Assembly (NCBI RefSeq): GCF_010499455.1
Contig: NZ_JAAGOH010000001.1
Location: forward strand, 248,001-312,000
From: Ideonella livida
Lineage (GTDB): Bacteria > Pseudomonadota > Gammaproteobacteria > Burkholderiales > Burkholderiaceae_C
Direction: 5' to 3'
Length of the DNA stretch: 64,000 nt
This document shows, one piece after another, positions 8,434 through 15,967 of the stretch. The translations under genes were made by a program, and so were the position numbers. The notes under the pieces are model-generated. The model had not been told where the DNA came from. It saw only the letters and a list, made by a program, of their open reading frames with translations, and did not search any database. Position 1 is the first letter of the stretch, and each line of letters opens with the position of its first letter.

Positions 8434-8449
8434 GGCAACCATCTGGCCA
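8434..8449 (-). promoter_or_regulatory. Predicted sigma-54 (-24/-12) promoter of the hydrogenase operon
   Basis: Read on the minus strand the site is TGGCCAGATGGTTGCC. It matches the sigma-54 consensus (TGGCAC-N5-TTGCA) with GG and GC exactly 10 nt apart and the TTGC element intact. Transcription would start about 8424, leaving a ~200-nt leader before hupS. Uptake hydrogenase operons in Ralstonia/Cupriavidus and related bacteria are known to use sigma-54 with an NtrC-type activator (HoxA/HupR), so motif and context agree. No activator gene is in the window. Confidence 0.7.
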
Positions 8450-8455
8450 TTTCAG

Positions 8456-8473
8456 GCTTGAGCGCGCTCAAGC
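8456..8473. promoter_or_regulatory. 18-bp perfect palindrome upstream of the sigma-54 promoter
   Basis: GCTTGAGCGCGCTCAAGC is an exact palindrome 7 bp upstream of the -24 element, with CAAG/CTTG and TTCAAGGG-like sequences continuing to about 8500. It is a candidate activator or repressor site for the hydrogenase promoter, or for the plus-strand gene at 8556. The rest of the gap 8229-8555 shows no gene: 8229-8433 is the presumed hupS leader and 8474-8555 the upstream region of the next gene. Confidence 0.5.
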
Positions 8474-8555
8474 TTGACGACCCTGAAATTCAAGGGTTAA
8501 CCCGCAGCCTTTGTCCGTAGACTGGAGCCCTCTGCCGCCCCCCCAACCGCCCACC

Positions 8556-8981
8556 ATGTCCGCCGACCTGCCACCCCTGCCCCATGAGCACCTGGCCCGA
8601 CCGATCCAGGACATCGACAGCGAGATCGTCCGGCTGGCCAGCGTCTGCGGACTGCACCTGCACGACCCCTACGTCATCACCCGGCTGCTGCATGGCGACA
8701 GCGGCGTCTGCACCCAGCACAACCCCCGCGCCTTCGACAAGCTGCGCCAGCTGCTGGAGATGCACTACGTGGTCACCTCACGGGCGGTGCTGAACCTGGG
8801 CGCGGACGAAGCCACGGCCATGGCCCAGGCCATCGCCGCCCAACTGCGCCGGCGCTTCGGCCCCGAGCGGGGCGCGGACGTGGCGCAGGCGTTGTATGAA
8901 GAGGTGGACGAGCCACCGCCGCCAGCCACGGCGGACCGCCCCGGGGACGGCGATGCAGCCGTGGAGCCCCCGGCCCGCTGA
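8556..8981 (+). CDS. Conserved-looking hypothetical protein
   Basis: 141 residues from ATG 8556. It is probably cytoplasmic: there is no signal peptide or membrane segment. The central part (about 15-115) looks folded and mostly helical ('HEHLARPIQDIDSEIVRLASVCG', 'VITRLLHGDSGVC', 'AFDKLRQLLEMHYVV', 'ATAMAQAIAAQLRRRFG'), while the last ~30 residues are Pro/Ala/Asp-rich and likely disordered. I do not recognise a family. It is divergent from hupS across the regulatory region and convergent with the HD-GYP gene. The alternative minus-strand frame here has poor composition, so plus is preferred. Confidence 0.6.
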   Translation: MSADLPPLPHEHLARPIQDIDSEIVRLASVCGLHLHDPYVITRLLHGDSGVCTQHNPRAFDKLRQLLEMHYVVTSRAVLNLGADEATAMAQAIAAQLRRRFGPERGADVAQALYEEVDEPPPPATADRPGDGDAAVEPPAR

Positions 8982-8997
8982 GTCGGCCCCTGCGGTC

Positions 8998-9014
8998 AGC
9001 CCGGCAGCCGGGCT
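8998..9014. terminator. Hairpin between convergent genes, possible bidirectional terminator
   Basis: AGCCCGG-CAG-CCGGGCT is a perfect 7-bp stem with a 3-nt loop in the 32-bp gap between the stops of the convergent genes at 8556-8981 (+) and 9014-10264 (-). No U-tract follows on either strand, so intrinsic termination would be weak. Confidence 0.4.
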
Positions 9015-10264
9015 CAGCCCTTGGCGGCCTCACCGGCCCACAGCAGGTCCAGCTGCGGGAAGCCCCACTGGGCCGGGTTCTCCCGGGCCACGATGCGGTC
9101 GCTGGCCTGCGACAGGTCCAGCAGCTCCGGCGTCAGCGGCAGCTTCTGCAGGGTGGAGTAGAAGACCCGCACCCACGGGGTGGTGAGCCGACCGGACTGC
9201 TGCTCCACCACCACCGCCAGCCGACCCGACTGCAGGCGCACCAGCGACCCCACCGGGTAGATGCCCACGCTCTTGACGAAGGCCTGGAAGATGTAGGGGT
9301 CCAGATGGCCCTGCCAGCTGGCCATGCGCGAGAGCGACTCCGCCGGGTCCCAACCCTTCTTGTAGGGGCGGTTGGAGGTGACCGCGTCATACACATCGCA
9401 CACCGCCCCCATGCGGGCCAGCTGGCTGAGCGCTGTGCCCGGCAGGCGGTAGGGGTAGCCGGTACCGTCCATGCGCTCATGGTGGTGCAGGCACACGTCC
9501 AGCGCCTCCGGGCCCACCGCCCGGGCCTGGCTGAGCATCTCGTGACCGCGCACCGGATGGCTGCGCATGACGTGGAACTCCTCGTCGGTGAGCTTGCCCG
9601 GCTTGTTGAGGATGTGCAGCGGCATCACCGCCTTGCCCACGTCGTGCACCAGGCCCGCCAGGCCGGCCACGCGCAGCTGGTCCTCGTCCAGGCCCAGCTC
9701 ACGGCCCAGGGCAATCATCAGCGCGCACACCGCCACCGAATGGAGGTAGGTGTAGTCGTCCAGGGTCTTCAGCCGCAACAGGCTCACCAGCGCCTGGCGG
9801 TTGCGCGAGACCGACTCGGCGATCTCATGCACCAGCGGCAAGCACTGCTCGGCGTCGATGGCGCGACCCATGCGCGCCTCGGCAAACATCGCGCTGACCT
9901 GCTCCTGGCCCTGGCGCACCAGGGCACGCGCCTGCACCAGCTCCTCCTGCAGGGGCCGGCCGGGCCGCGGGGCCCGGACAGGCTCGGCCGGCGACGGCGC
10001 CGGGGAAGGCGGCTGCACCGCGGCGGCAGCCGCCGCCGCCACCGGCAGCGCGGGCGCCGGCGGCGCGGCCACCGGGGCCACATCCTCGCCCAGGCCGGTG
10101 TCGATCCACACCCCTTCCAGGCGGCTGCCCTGCAGCTTGGCCAGGTCGGCCGGGTCCTGCAAGACAAAGCGACTCTTCCAAAAAGGATGGTCCAGCCAAG
10201 CCCCTTCCAGGCCATGGATGTGCATGCCCAGACGGACCTGGTGGACGGGGATCTTCTTGAGCAT
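9014..10264 (-). CDS. HD-GYP domain cyclic-di-GMP phosphodiesterase with N-terminal DUF3391
   Basis: 416 residues. The N-terminal ~60 ('[26 protein letters not shown]') match the DUF3391 domain usual in HD-GYP proteins. An Ala/Pro-rich linker (65-105) follows, then the HD-GYP domain (about 145-345). The catalytic metal motif is 'GLVHDVGK' (H207-D208), with '[12 protein letters not shown]' (GYP 269-271), '[14 protein letters not shown]' and 'HPVRGHEML'. All residues needed for hydrolysis of c-di-GMP to GMP appear to be present. No membrane segment or receiver domain is visible, so it is a soluble enzyme whose input is unclear. The 212-bp gap to the divergent moxR gene contains both promoters. 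Confidence 0.94.
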   Translation of the reverse strand: MLKKIPVHQVRLGMHIHGLEGAWLDHPFWKSRFVLQDPADLAKLQGSRLEGVWIDTGLGEDVAPVAAPPAPALPVAAAAAAAVQPPSPAPSPAEPVRAPRPGRPLQEELVQARALVRQGQEQVSAMFAEARMGRAIDAEQCLPLVHEIAESVSRNRQALVSLLRLKTLDDYTYLHSVAVCALMIALGRELGLDEDQLRVAGLAGLVHDVGKAVMPLHILNKPGKLTDEEFHVMRSHPVRGHEMLSQARAVGPEALDVCLHHHERMDGTGYPYRLPGTALSQLARMGAVCDVYDAVTSNRPYKKGWDPAESLSRMASWQGHLDPYIFQAFVKSVGIYPVGSLVRLQSGRLAVVVEQQSGRLTTPWVRVFYSTLQKLPLTPELLDLSQASDRIVARENPAQWGFPQLDLLWAGEAAKG

Positions 10265-10476
10265 GCGCGCAGGGCGGCCGTAAGAAAGGTGGAAGGGGCA
10301 GGAGGGCGGCTTCAGGGTCTATCGGCCCGCCGCCCGCGGGCTTGAGCCACCGCCGCACGCCTGCCCGGCCTGTGCCGGGGCATCGCCCAGGCGACGCGGG
10401 GCCACAGGCCCGGACCCTATACTCAAACGGCCCCATCCGGCCCGCTGGCCGCCCCTGCCGCTTCCCCGAGCACGCC

Positions 10477-11319
10477 ATGAAATTCCAAGGAACCGAGCAA
10501 TACGTCGCCACCGACGACCTGATGCTGGCGGTCAACGCCGCCCTCACCCTGCGCCGGCCGCTGCTGGTCAAGGGCGAGCCCGGCACCGGCAAGACCATGC
10601 TGGCTGAGGAGGCCTCCAAGGCCCTGGGGCTGCGCTTGCTGGAATGGCATGTCAAGAGCACCACCAAGGCCCACCAGGGCCTGTACGAGTACGACGCGGT
10701 CAGCCGCCTGCGCGACAGCCAGCTTGGCGACGAACGGGTCAAGGACATCCACAACTACATCGTCAAGGGCGTGCTGTGGCAGGCCTTCGAGGCCGACGAG
10801 CCGGTGGCCCTGCTGATCGACGAGATCGACAAGGCCGACATCGAGTTTCCCAACGACCTGCTGCGCGAACTCGACCGCATGGAGTTCCACTGCTACGAGA
10901 CGCGCCAGACCATCCGTGCCAAGCACCGGCCGCTGGTGTTCATCACCAGCAACAACGAGAAGGAGCTGCCCGACGCCTTCCTGCGCCGCTGCTTCTTCCA
11001 CTACATCAAGTTCCCCGACGCCGACACGATGAAGAAGATCGTGGACGTGCACTTTCCGGACCTCAAGCAGGAGCTGCTGGCGGCCGCGCTCAAGAGCTTC
11101 TATGAGGTGCGCAACCTGCCGGGCCTCAAGAAGAAACCCAGCACCAGCGAACTGGTCGACTGGCTCAAGCTGCTGGTGGCCGAGGACATCCCGCCCGAGG
11201 CCCTGCGCAGCACCGACAGCGCCGTGAGCCTGCCGCCGCTGGTGGGCGCCTTGCTGAAGAACGAACAGGACGTGACCCTGTTCGAGAAGCTGATCTTCAT
11301 GCAGCGCCACCACCGCTGA
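10477..11319 (+). CDS. MoxR-family AAA+ ATPase
   Basis: 280 residues from ATG 10477. It has Walker A 'GEPGTGKTM', Walker B 'LLIDEIDKAD', and 'VFITSNNEKELPDAFLRRC' with sensor 1 and the arginine region. MoxR ATPases act as chaperones that insert cofactors or activate VWA-domain partners. The natural partner, a CoxE-type VWA gene, lies at 12753 on the same strand but is separated by an opposing diguanylate cyclase gene. The length and motif order fit the small MoxR group usually paired with CoxE proteins. An upstream in-frame extension (from 10342) is Arg/Pro/Gly-rich noncoding sequence and was excluded. Confidence 0.93.
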   Translation: MKFQGTEQYVATDDLMLAVNAALTLRRPLLVKGEPGTGKTMLAEEASKALGLRLLEWHVKSTTKAHQGLYEYDAVSRLRDSQLGDERVKDIHNYIVKGVLWQAFEADEPVALLIDEIDKADIEFPNDLLRELDRMEFHCYETRQTIRAKHRPLVFITSNNEKELPDAFLRRCFFHYIKFPDADTMKKIVDVHFPDLKQELLAAALKSFYEVRNLPGLKKKPSTSELVDWLKLLVAEDIPPEALRSTDSAVSLPPLVGALLKNEQDVTLFEKLIFMQRHHR

Positions 11320-11340
11320 AGGCCGGGCGCGGCGGCGGCG

Positions 11341-12606
11341 CTAAAACTCGTCGGCCCGCGCGCGGCGGCTGCCCTGGGCCAGCCGCTGGCGGTTGGGTGG
11401 CCCCTGGGGCGGCGGCGGCGGATCGGGAGCCAGGCTGACCTGGTTGCGGCCGTCGGCCTTGGCCTGATAGAGCGCGGCATCGGCGCGGCGCAACAGCGCG
11501 GCCACCCCGTCGTCGCCCGGAGCCAGGCCGGCCACGCCGATGCTCACGGTCAAGCCCAAGCGCATGCCGTCGTCCAGCGCCACCGGATCGGCCTGCAGCT
11601 GCTGACGCAGCCGCTCAGCCACCTGCAAGGCCGTCAGGCCATCCACGCCCGGCAGCAGCAGCAGGAACTCCTCACCGCCGTGGCGGCTGGCCCGGTCGGT
11701 GGGCCGCAGCTGCCGGTCCAGCAGCCGGGCGGTGTGCACCAGCGCCAGGTCGCCGGCGTGGTGGCCCCAGCGGTCGTTGACCTGCTTGAAATGGTCGAGG
11801 TCCAGCATCAGCAACGCAAAGCCCGAGCCCAAGCGCAGGTGGCGCTGCCATTCATCCTGCAGCACGTCGTGCATGGCCCGACGGTTGAGCAGGCCGGTCA
11901 GCCCGTCATGGCGGGAGAGGTGCAGCAGCCGACGCGCCAGGCGGGTCAGCTGCATGCCGCCATAGGCCAGGTGGATGCCGTTGCAGGCCAGCAGCATGCC
12001 GTAGCCCAGCGGCAGGGCCAGGTCCAGGGAGGCCAGGTCCTGCAGATGGCGATGGGGCGAAGCGGCCACGCCGGCCAGCACCGCCAGCAATACCAGGGCC
12101 GCCAGGAGCCCGGGCAGGTGCACCACCCAGGCCACCACCGGGCCGAACTCGTGGCGCATGGGCCCGTGGCTGCGCAGGGCCGCCGCGCCGATGATGCCCC
12201 CGATGGCCAGCAGCATCACCCACGCACGGGTGGTGGACTGCTCCGGCGCCGGCCCCAGGTACACCAGCGTGGCCAGCAGCCCCAGTGCCAGGGCACCTTG
12301 CCAGCCTCGATGGGGTGGCAGCCCGAAGAACAGCTCCACCGCCCGCCACACCAGCACAAAGGGCAGCAGCAGGAACACATTGGCCCCCACAACCCCGACC
12401 CAGGGGGGCAGCAGCGGCCGCATGACCGCCAGACCCAGGCCGGCCGCGGTGCACAAGGAGAAAGCCGCCCAGGCCCGCATGGCCGGTCGGCTGGCAGGCA
12501 GCAGGCGTGCCCCCGCGGCCCAGCCCAGGCCGTACAGCGCCTGCTGCAAGGCCACGGCCACGTACAGGTGATAGACCCCGTCGTCGCTCACATCCGCCCC
12601 CCACAT
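11341..12606 (-). CDS. Membrane-bound diguanylate cyclase (GGDEF domain)
   Basis: 421 residues from ATG 12606; the GTG at 12594 is an alternative. The N-terminal ~230 residues form six or seven hydrophobic segments with no recognised sensor signature. A short linker is followed by a GGDEF domain (about 245-400) with 'HDGLTGLLNRRAMHD', 'LDLDHFKQVNDRWGHHAGD' and the active-site 'GGEEF'. The product-inhibition I-site is intact: RPTD lies exactly five residues before GGEEF. It should therefore make c-di-GMP from two GTP and be feedback controlled. It is convergent with moxR (21-bp gap) and divergent from the VWA gene. The Pro/Arg-rich tail carries no domain. Confidence 0.93.
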   Translation of the reverse strand: MWGADVSDDGVYHLYVAVALQQALYGLGWAAGARLLPASRPAMRAWAAFSLCTAAGLGLAVMRPLLPPWVGVVGANVFLLLPFVLVWRAVELFFGLPPHRGWQGALALGLLATLVYLGPAPEQSTTRAWVMLLAIGGIIGAAALRSHGPMRHEFGPVVAWVVHLPGLLAALVLLAVLAGVAASPHRHLQDLASLDLALPLGYGMLLACNGIHLAYGGMQLTRLARRLLHLSRHDGLTGLLNRRAMHDVLQDEWQRHLRLGSGFALLMLDLDHFKQVNDRWGHHAGDLALVHTARLLDRQLRPTDRASRHGGEEFLLLLPGVDGLTALQVAERLRQQLQADPVALDDGMRLGLTVSIGVAGLAPGDDGVAALLRRADAALYQAKADGRNQVSLAPDPPPPPQGPPNRQRLAQGSRRARADEF

Positions 12607-12752
12607 GCGGCCCGGCGTATCCGTCCGCAAGCCACATCTTGCCACCGGTCGGTGACAGACGGTCCTGCTCCCAGTGGGCGTCCACCGCAACCAGGCGCTG
12701 CGGCCGGCGCCGCCCTTGGGCACAATGGACCGATCCCGCCACCGGAACGGCC

Positions 12753-13922
12753 ATGCTCATCGACTTCTTCTACACCCTGCGCACGGCCAAGCTGCCCGTG
12801 TCGGTCAAGGAGTTCCTGACCTTGCTGGAGGCCTTGCGCGCCGGGGTGATCGGCCCCTCGGTGGACGAGTTCTACCACCTGGCCCGCATGACCCTGGTGA
12901 AGGACGAGGCCCACTTCGACAAGTTCGACCGCGCGTTCGGCGCCTACTTCAAGGGCGTGGAGATGCTCACCGACTTCGGCCGCGAGATCCCGCTGGACTG
13001 GCTGCGCAAGGTGCTGGAGCGCGAGCTCAGTCCCGAGGAGAAGGCGGCCATCGAGAAGATGGGCTGGGACGAGCTGATGGAGACGCTCAAGAAACGGCTG
13101 GAAGAGCAGAAGGAGCGCCACGAGGGCGGCAGCAAGTGGATCGGCACTGGCGGCACCAGCCCCTTCGGCCACGGCGGCACCAACCCGCAGGGCATCCGCA
13201 TTGGGGGGCCCGGGCGCCACAAGAGCGCCGTGAAGGTATGGGAACAGCGCGCCTACCGCGACTACGACGACAGCCTGGAACTGGGCACCCGCAACATCAA
13301 GGTGGCCCTGCGCCGGCTGCGGCGCTTCGCGCGTGAGGGCTCCGACCTGGAACTGGACCTGGGCGACACCATCCACTGCACCGCCGCCAACGCCGGCCTG
13401 CTGGACATCAAGATGGTGCCCGAGCGCCACAACAAGGTGAAGGTGCTGCTGCTGATGGACGTGGGCGGCACCATGGACGAGCACATCCACCGGGTGGAGG
13501 AGCTGTTCTCGGCCGCCAAGGGCGAGTTCAAGCACCTGGAGTTCTATTACTTCCACAACTGTGTTTATGACTTCATGTGGAAGAACAACCGCCGCCGCTA
13601 CGCCGAGAAGTCCCCCACCTGGGACATCATCCGCAAGTACAACAAGGACTGGCGCCTGATCTTCGTGGGCGATGCCACCATGAGCCCCTACGAGATCCTG
13701 CAGCCCGGCGGCAGCGTCGAATACAACAACGAGGAACCCGGTGCCGAGTGGCTGCAGCGCCTGACGCACGCCTTCCCCAAGTTCGCCTGGGTCAACCCCG
13801 AGCCCCAGGGGGTGTGGGAGTACCACCAGAGCATCGCCATCGTGCAGAAGATCATGCAGCAGCGCATGTTCCCGCTGACGCTGCAGGGCCTGGAAGGGGC
13901 CATGAGGCTGCTGAGCAAATGA
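12753..13922 (+). CDS. CoxE-type VWA domain protein
   Basis: 389 residues. N-terminus 'MLIDFFYTLRTAKLPVSVKE' and the middle segment 'EQRAYRDYDDSLELGTRNIKVALRRLRRFAR' are typical of CoxE-like VWA proteins that work with a MoxR ATPase. The MIDAS-like motif is 'LLMDVGGTMDEH' (about residue 235), where the usual DxSxS is DVGGTM, as in this family, followed by 'EFYYFHNCVYDFMW'. The protein is soluble and probably cytoplasmic. The function of MoxR/CoxE pairs outside CO dehydrogenase maturation is not settled. Its stop overlaps the tamA start (ATGA), so the two genes are translationally coupled. Confidence 0.92.
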   Translation: MLIDFFYTLRTAKLPVSVKEFLTLLEALRAGVIGPSVDEFYHLARMTLVKDEAHFDKFDRAFGAYFKGVEMLTDFGREIPLDWLRKVLERELSPEEKAAIEKMGWDELMETLKKRLEEQKERHEGGSKWIGTGGTSPFGHGGTNPQGIRIGGPGRHKSAVKVWEQRAYRDYDDSLELGTRNIKVALRRLRRFAREGSDLELDLGDTIHCTAANAGLLDIKMVPERHNKVKVLLLMDVGGTMDEHIHRVEELFSAAKGEFKHLEFYYFHNCVYDFMWKNNRRRYAEKSPTWDIIRKYNKDWRLIFVGDATMSPYEILQPGGSVEYNNEEPGAEWLQRLTHAFPKFAWVNPEPQGVWEYHQSIAIVQKIMQQRMFPLTLQGLEGAMRLLSK

Positions 13923-15961
13923 GTGCACCGGCAAGCTGCGCCGCCCGACCGTGGCGACGCCTGCTCGCCCTGGCGCGGGCAGCCCTGCTGGCGGCGGGCG
14001 GGATGGTGGCGATGCAAGGCTGCGCCCTGCTCGACGGCCCCCCCCAACCGGCTGCCCCCGCCGACGGCGACGCCCTCCCCTCCCCCGCCGCCGGCGCTTC
14101 CGCCCCGGCCAGTACCCTGCCCCGGGACGCCGAAGGACGGCTGCCGCGGTTGGAGATCCGTGCCCCGTCCGACCTGCGGGCGCTGCTGGAGCAGCACCTG
14201 GACCTGGCCCGCGCCATGCGCCTGCCCGACGCGGCCAGCGTGGACCCGGCCGAATGGACCCGCCTGATCGAGGCCGCCCCGGCCCAGGCCCGCGAACTGG
14301 CGCGGGTGCTGGGCCGCTTCAGCGCCCAGGTCAGCGTGGAGGTGGGCCCGGACATGGAAGAGCCCGCCGCGCCCACACCGGCCGCCACGGCACCGGGCCC
14401 GTCCACCGCCACCGCCAGCCAGGCGGTGCCGGACACGCGCCAGGCCATCGCCGTGACCCGGGTGGTGCTCAAGGTGCAGGCCGGTCCGAAGGCCCGGGTG
14501 CGCCGCCTGGCCCTGGACGTGCAAGGCGAGTTGGGCAGCGCCGCCGATCAGGGTGACGAGCAGGCCCGCGAGGTGCGCGACCGCCTGCGCAGCAGCTGGG
14601 GCCTGCCCGAGGGCAGCGACTTCACCAACGCCGCCTGGGGCGACGCCAAGACCGCGGTCATCGCCCAGCTGCGGGCGGCCGGCTACCTCAGCGCCACCTG
14701 GAGCGGCACCAGCGCCCAGGTCGAGACCGACGGCCGCTCGGTACGGCTGTTCCTGGTGCTCGACAGCGGCCCGCTTTACCGGGCGGGCGACATCGAAGTC
14801 ACCGGGCTGGTCCACCACGACCTGGCCCAGGTGCGGGGGCTCGCGGGCTTCACCACGGGACAGGCCCTGACCGAGGCCCGGCTCATCGCCTACCAGGAGC
14901 GCCTGCAGAAGACCGGCCTGTTCGACCAGGTCAGCGTGGCCGTGGTGCCGGCCCAGGCGTCGGCGGCGGCCGCGCCGGTGCAAGTGCGGCTCCAGGAGTC
15001 CACCCTGCAGAGCGCCACCTTCTCGGTGGGCTACACCAGCAATGTGGGCCCCAAAGCCACGGTGGAGCACCGCTACCGCCGCGTGCTGGGCTGGCCGCTG
15101 ACCTCACGGGTCAAGCTGGGCTGGGCCGCCTCGGAGCAGACCATCGACGGCGAACTCTCCACCTACCTGGACACCCGCTTTGAGCGCCGCCTGCTGGGCC
15201 TGGTCGTCAAGCGCGAGACCGACGACGCGGAGATCGTGTTGTCCCAGCGCTGGCGCCTGGGCCTGGCGCACGACACCACCGCCGACGAATGGCTGAACTT
15301 CATCGAGGCCGAACGCGCCCGCGAATGCGACGCCAACGCCAGCGGCGTCGGCTTCCACTGCGAAGACCTCAACGCCCTGTCCCTGAACCGCCACCGCATC
15401 TGGCGCCGGGTCGACAGTGTGCTGCTGCCCACAGACGGCTACAGCGCCCAGCTGCAGCTCGGCGCCGGCGCCACCGATGGCAACGACTCCAACCCGGGCC
15501 CCTTCGGCCGGCTCTACGGCCGGGTCATCGGCTACTGGCCCACCGGCCGCAACTGGTACCTGCAAGGCAAGCTGGAGGCCGGCCAGGTGCTGCGCCGCAC
15601 CGGCCTGCAGGTGCCCGACTCCCAGCTCTTCCGCGCCGGTGGGGACGACTCGGTACGGGGCTACGCCTACCGCTCCCTGGCGCCGCTCAGCGACAGCGGC
15701 ACCGTGCGCGGGGGCACCGTGCTGTGGACCGGCAGCCTGGAGATTGCCCGCCCCTTCACCCGTGAAACCCCCGCCTTCTGGTGGGCGGCCTTCGTCGACG
15801 CCGGGCGCGCCGCCGACCACTGGACCGACGCCGATCCGGCCTGGGGCTACGGCCTGGGCGTGCGCTGGCGCAGCCCGGTGGGCCCGCTCAAGCTGGACTG
15901 GGCCTGGGGTCAGGAACTGGGCCACGCCCGGTTGCACCTGAACATCGGCATCGCTTTCTGA
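13919..15961 (+). CDS. tamA: TamA-like outer membrane assembly factor (Omp85 superfamily)
   Basis: 680 residues. After an export signal, POTRA-like repeats lead into a C-terminal 16-stranded Omp85 barrel (about 360-680). Barrel landmarks are the lid-lock motif in 'DDSVRGYAYRSLAP' and the terminal strand 'GHARLHLNIGIAF' ending in Phe. TamA with TamB transports lipid or assembles proteins between inner and outer membranes. It is about 100 residues longer than E. coli TamA because of an Ala/Pro-rich stretch (about 35-75) and an extra POTRA-proximal segment with a low-complexity insert. A Cys follows the signal-like helix (MVAMQGC), so lipidation is possible though the lipobox is poor. tamB starts 6 bp later. 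Confidence 0.92.
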   Translation: MSAPASCAARPWRRLLALARAALLAAGGMVAMQGCALLDGPPQPAAPADGDALPSPAAGASAPASTLPRDAEGRLPRLEIRAPSDLRALLEQHLDLARAMRLPDAASVDPAEWTRLIEAAPAQARELARVLGRFSAQVSVEVGPDMEEPAAPTPAATAPGPSTATASQAVPDTRQAIAVTRVVLKVQAGPKARVRRLALDVQGELGSAADQGDEQAREVRDRLRSSWGLPEGSDFTNAAWGDAKTAVIAQLRAAGYLSATWSGTSAQVETDGRSVRLFLVLDSGPLYRAGDIEVTGLVHHDLAQVRGLAGFTTGQALTEARLIAYQERLQKTGLFDQVSVAVVPAQASAAAAPVQVRLQESTLQSATFSVGYTSNVGPKATVEHRYRRVLGWPLTSRVKLGWAASEQTIDGELSTYLDTRFERRLLGLVVKRETDDAEIVLSQRWRLGLAHDTTADEWLNFIEAERARECDANASGVGFHCEDLNALSLNRHRIWRRVDSVLLPTDGYSAQLQLGAGATDGNDSNPGPFGRLYGRVIGYWPTGRNWYLQGKLEAGQVLRRTGLQVPDSQLFRAGGDDSVRGYAYRSLAPLSDSGTVRGGTVLWTGSLEIARPFTRETPAFWWAAFVDAGRAADHWTDADPAWGYGLGVRWRSPVGPLKLDWAWGQELGHARLHLNIGIAF

Positions 15962-15967
15962 CGCGCC

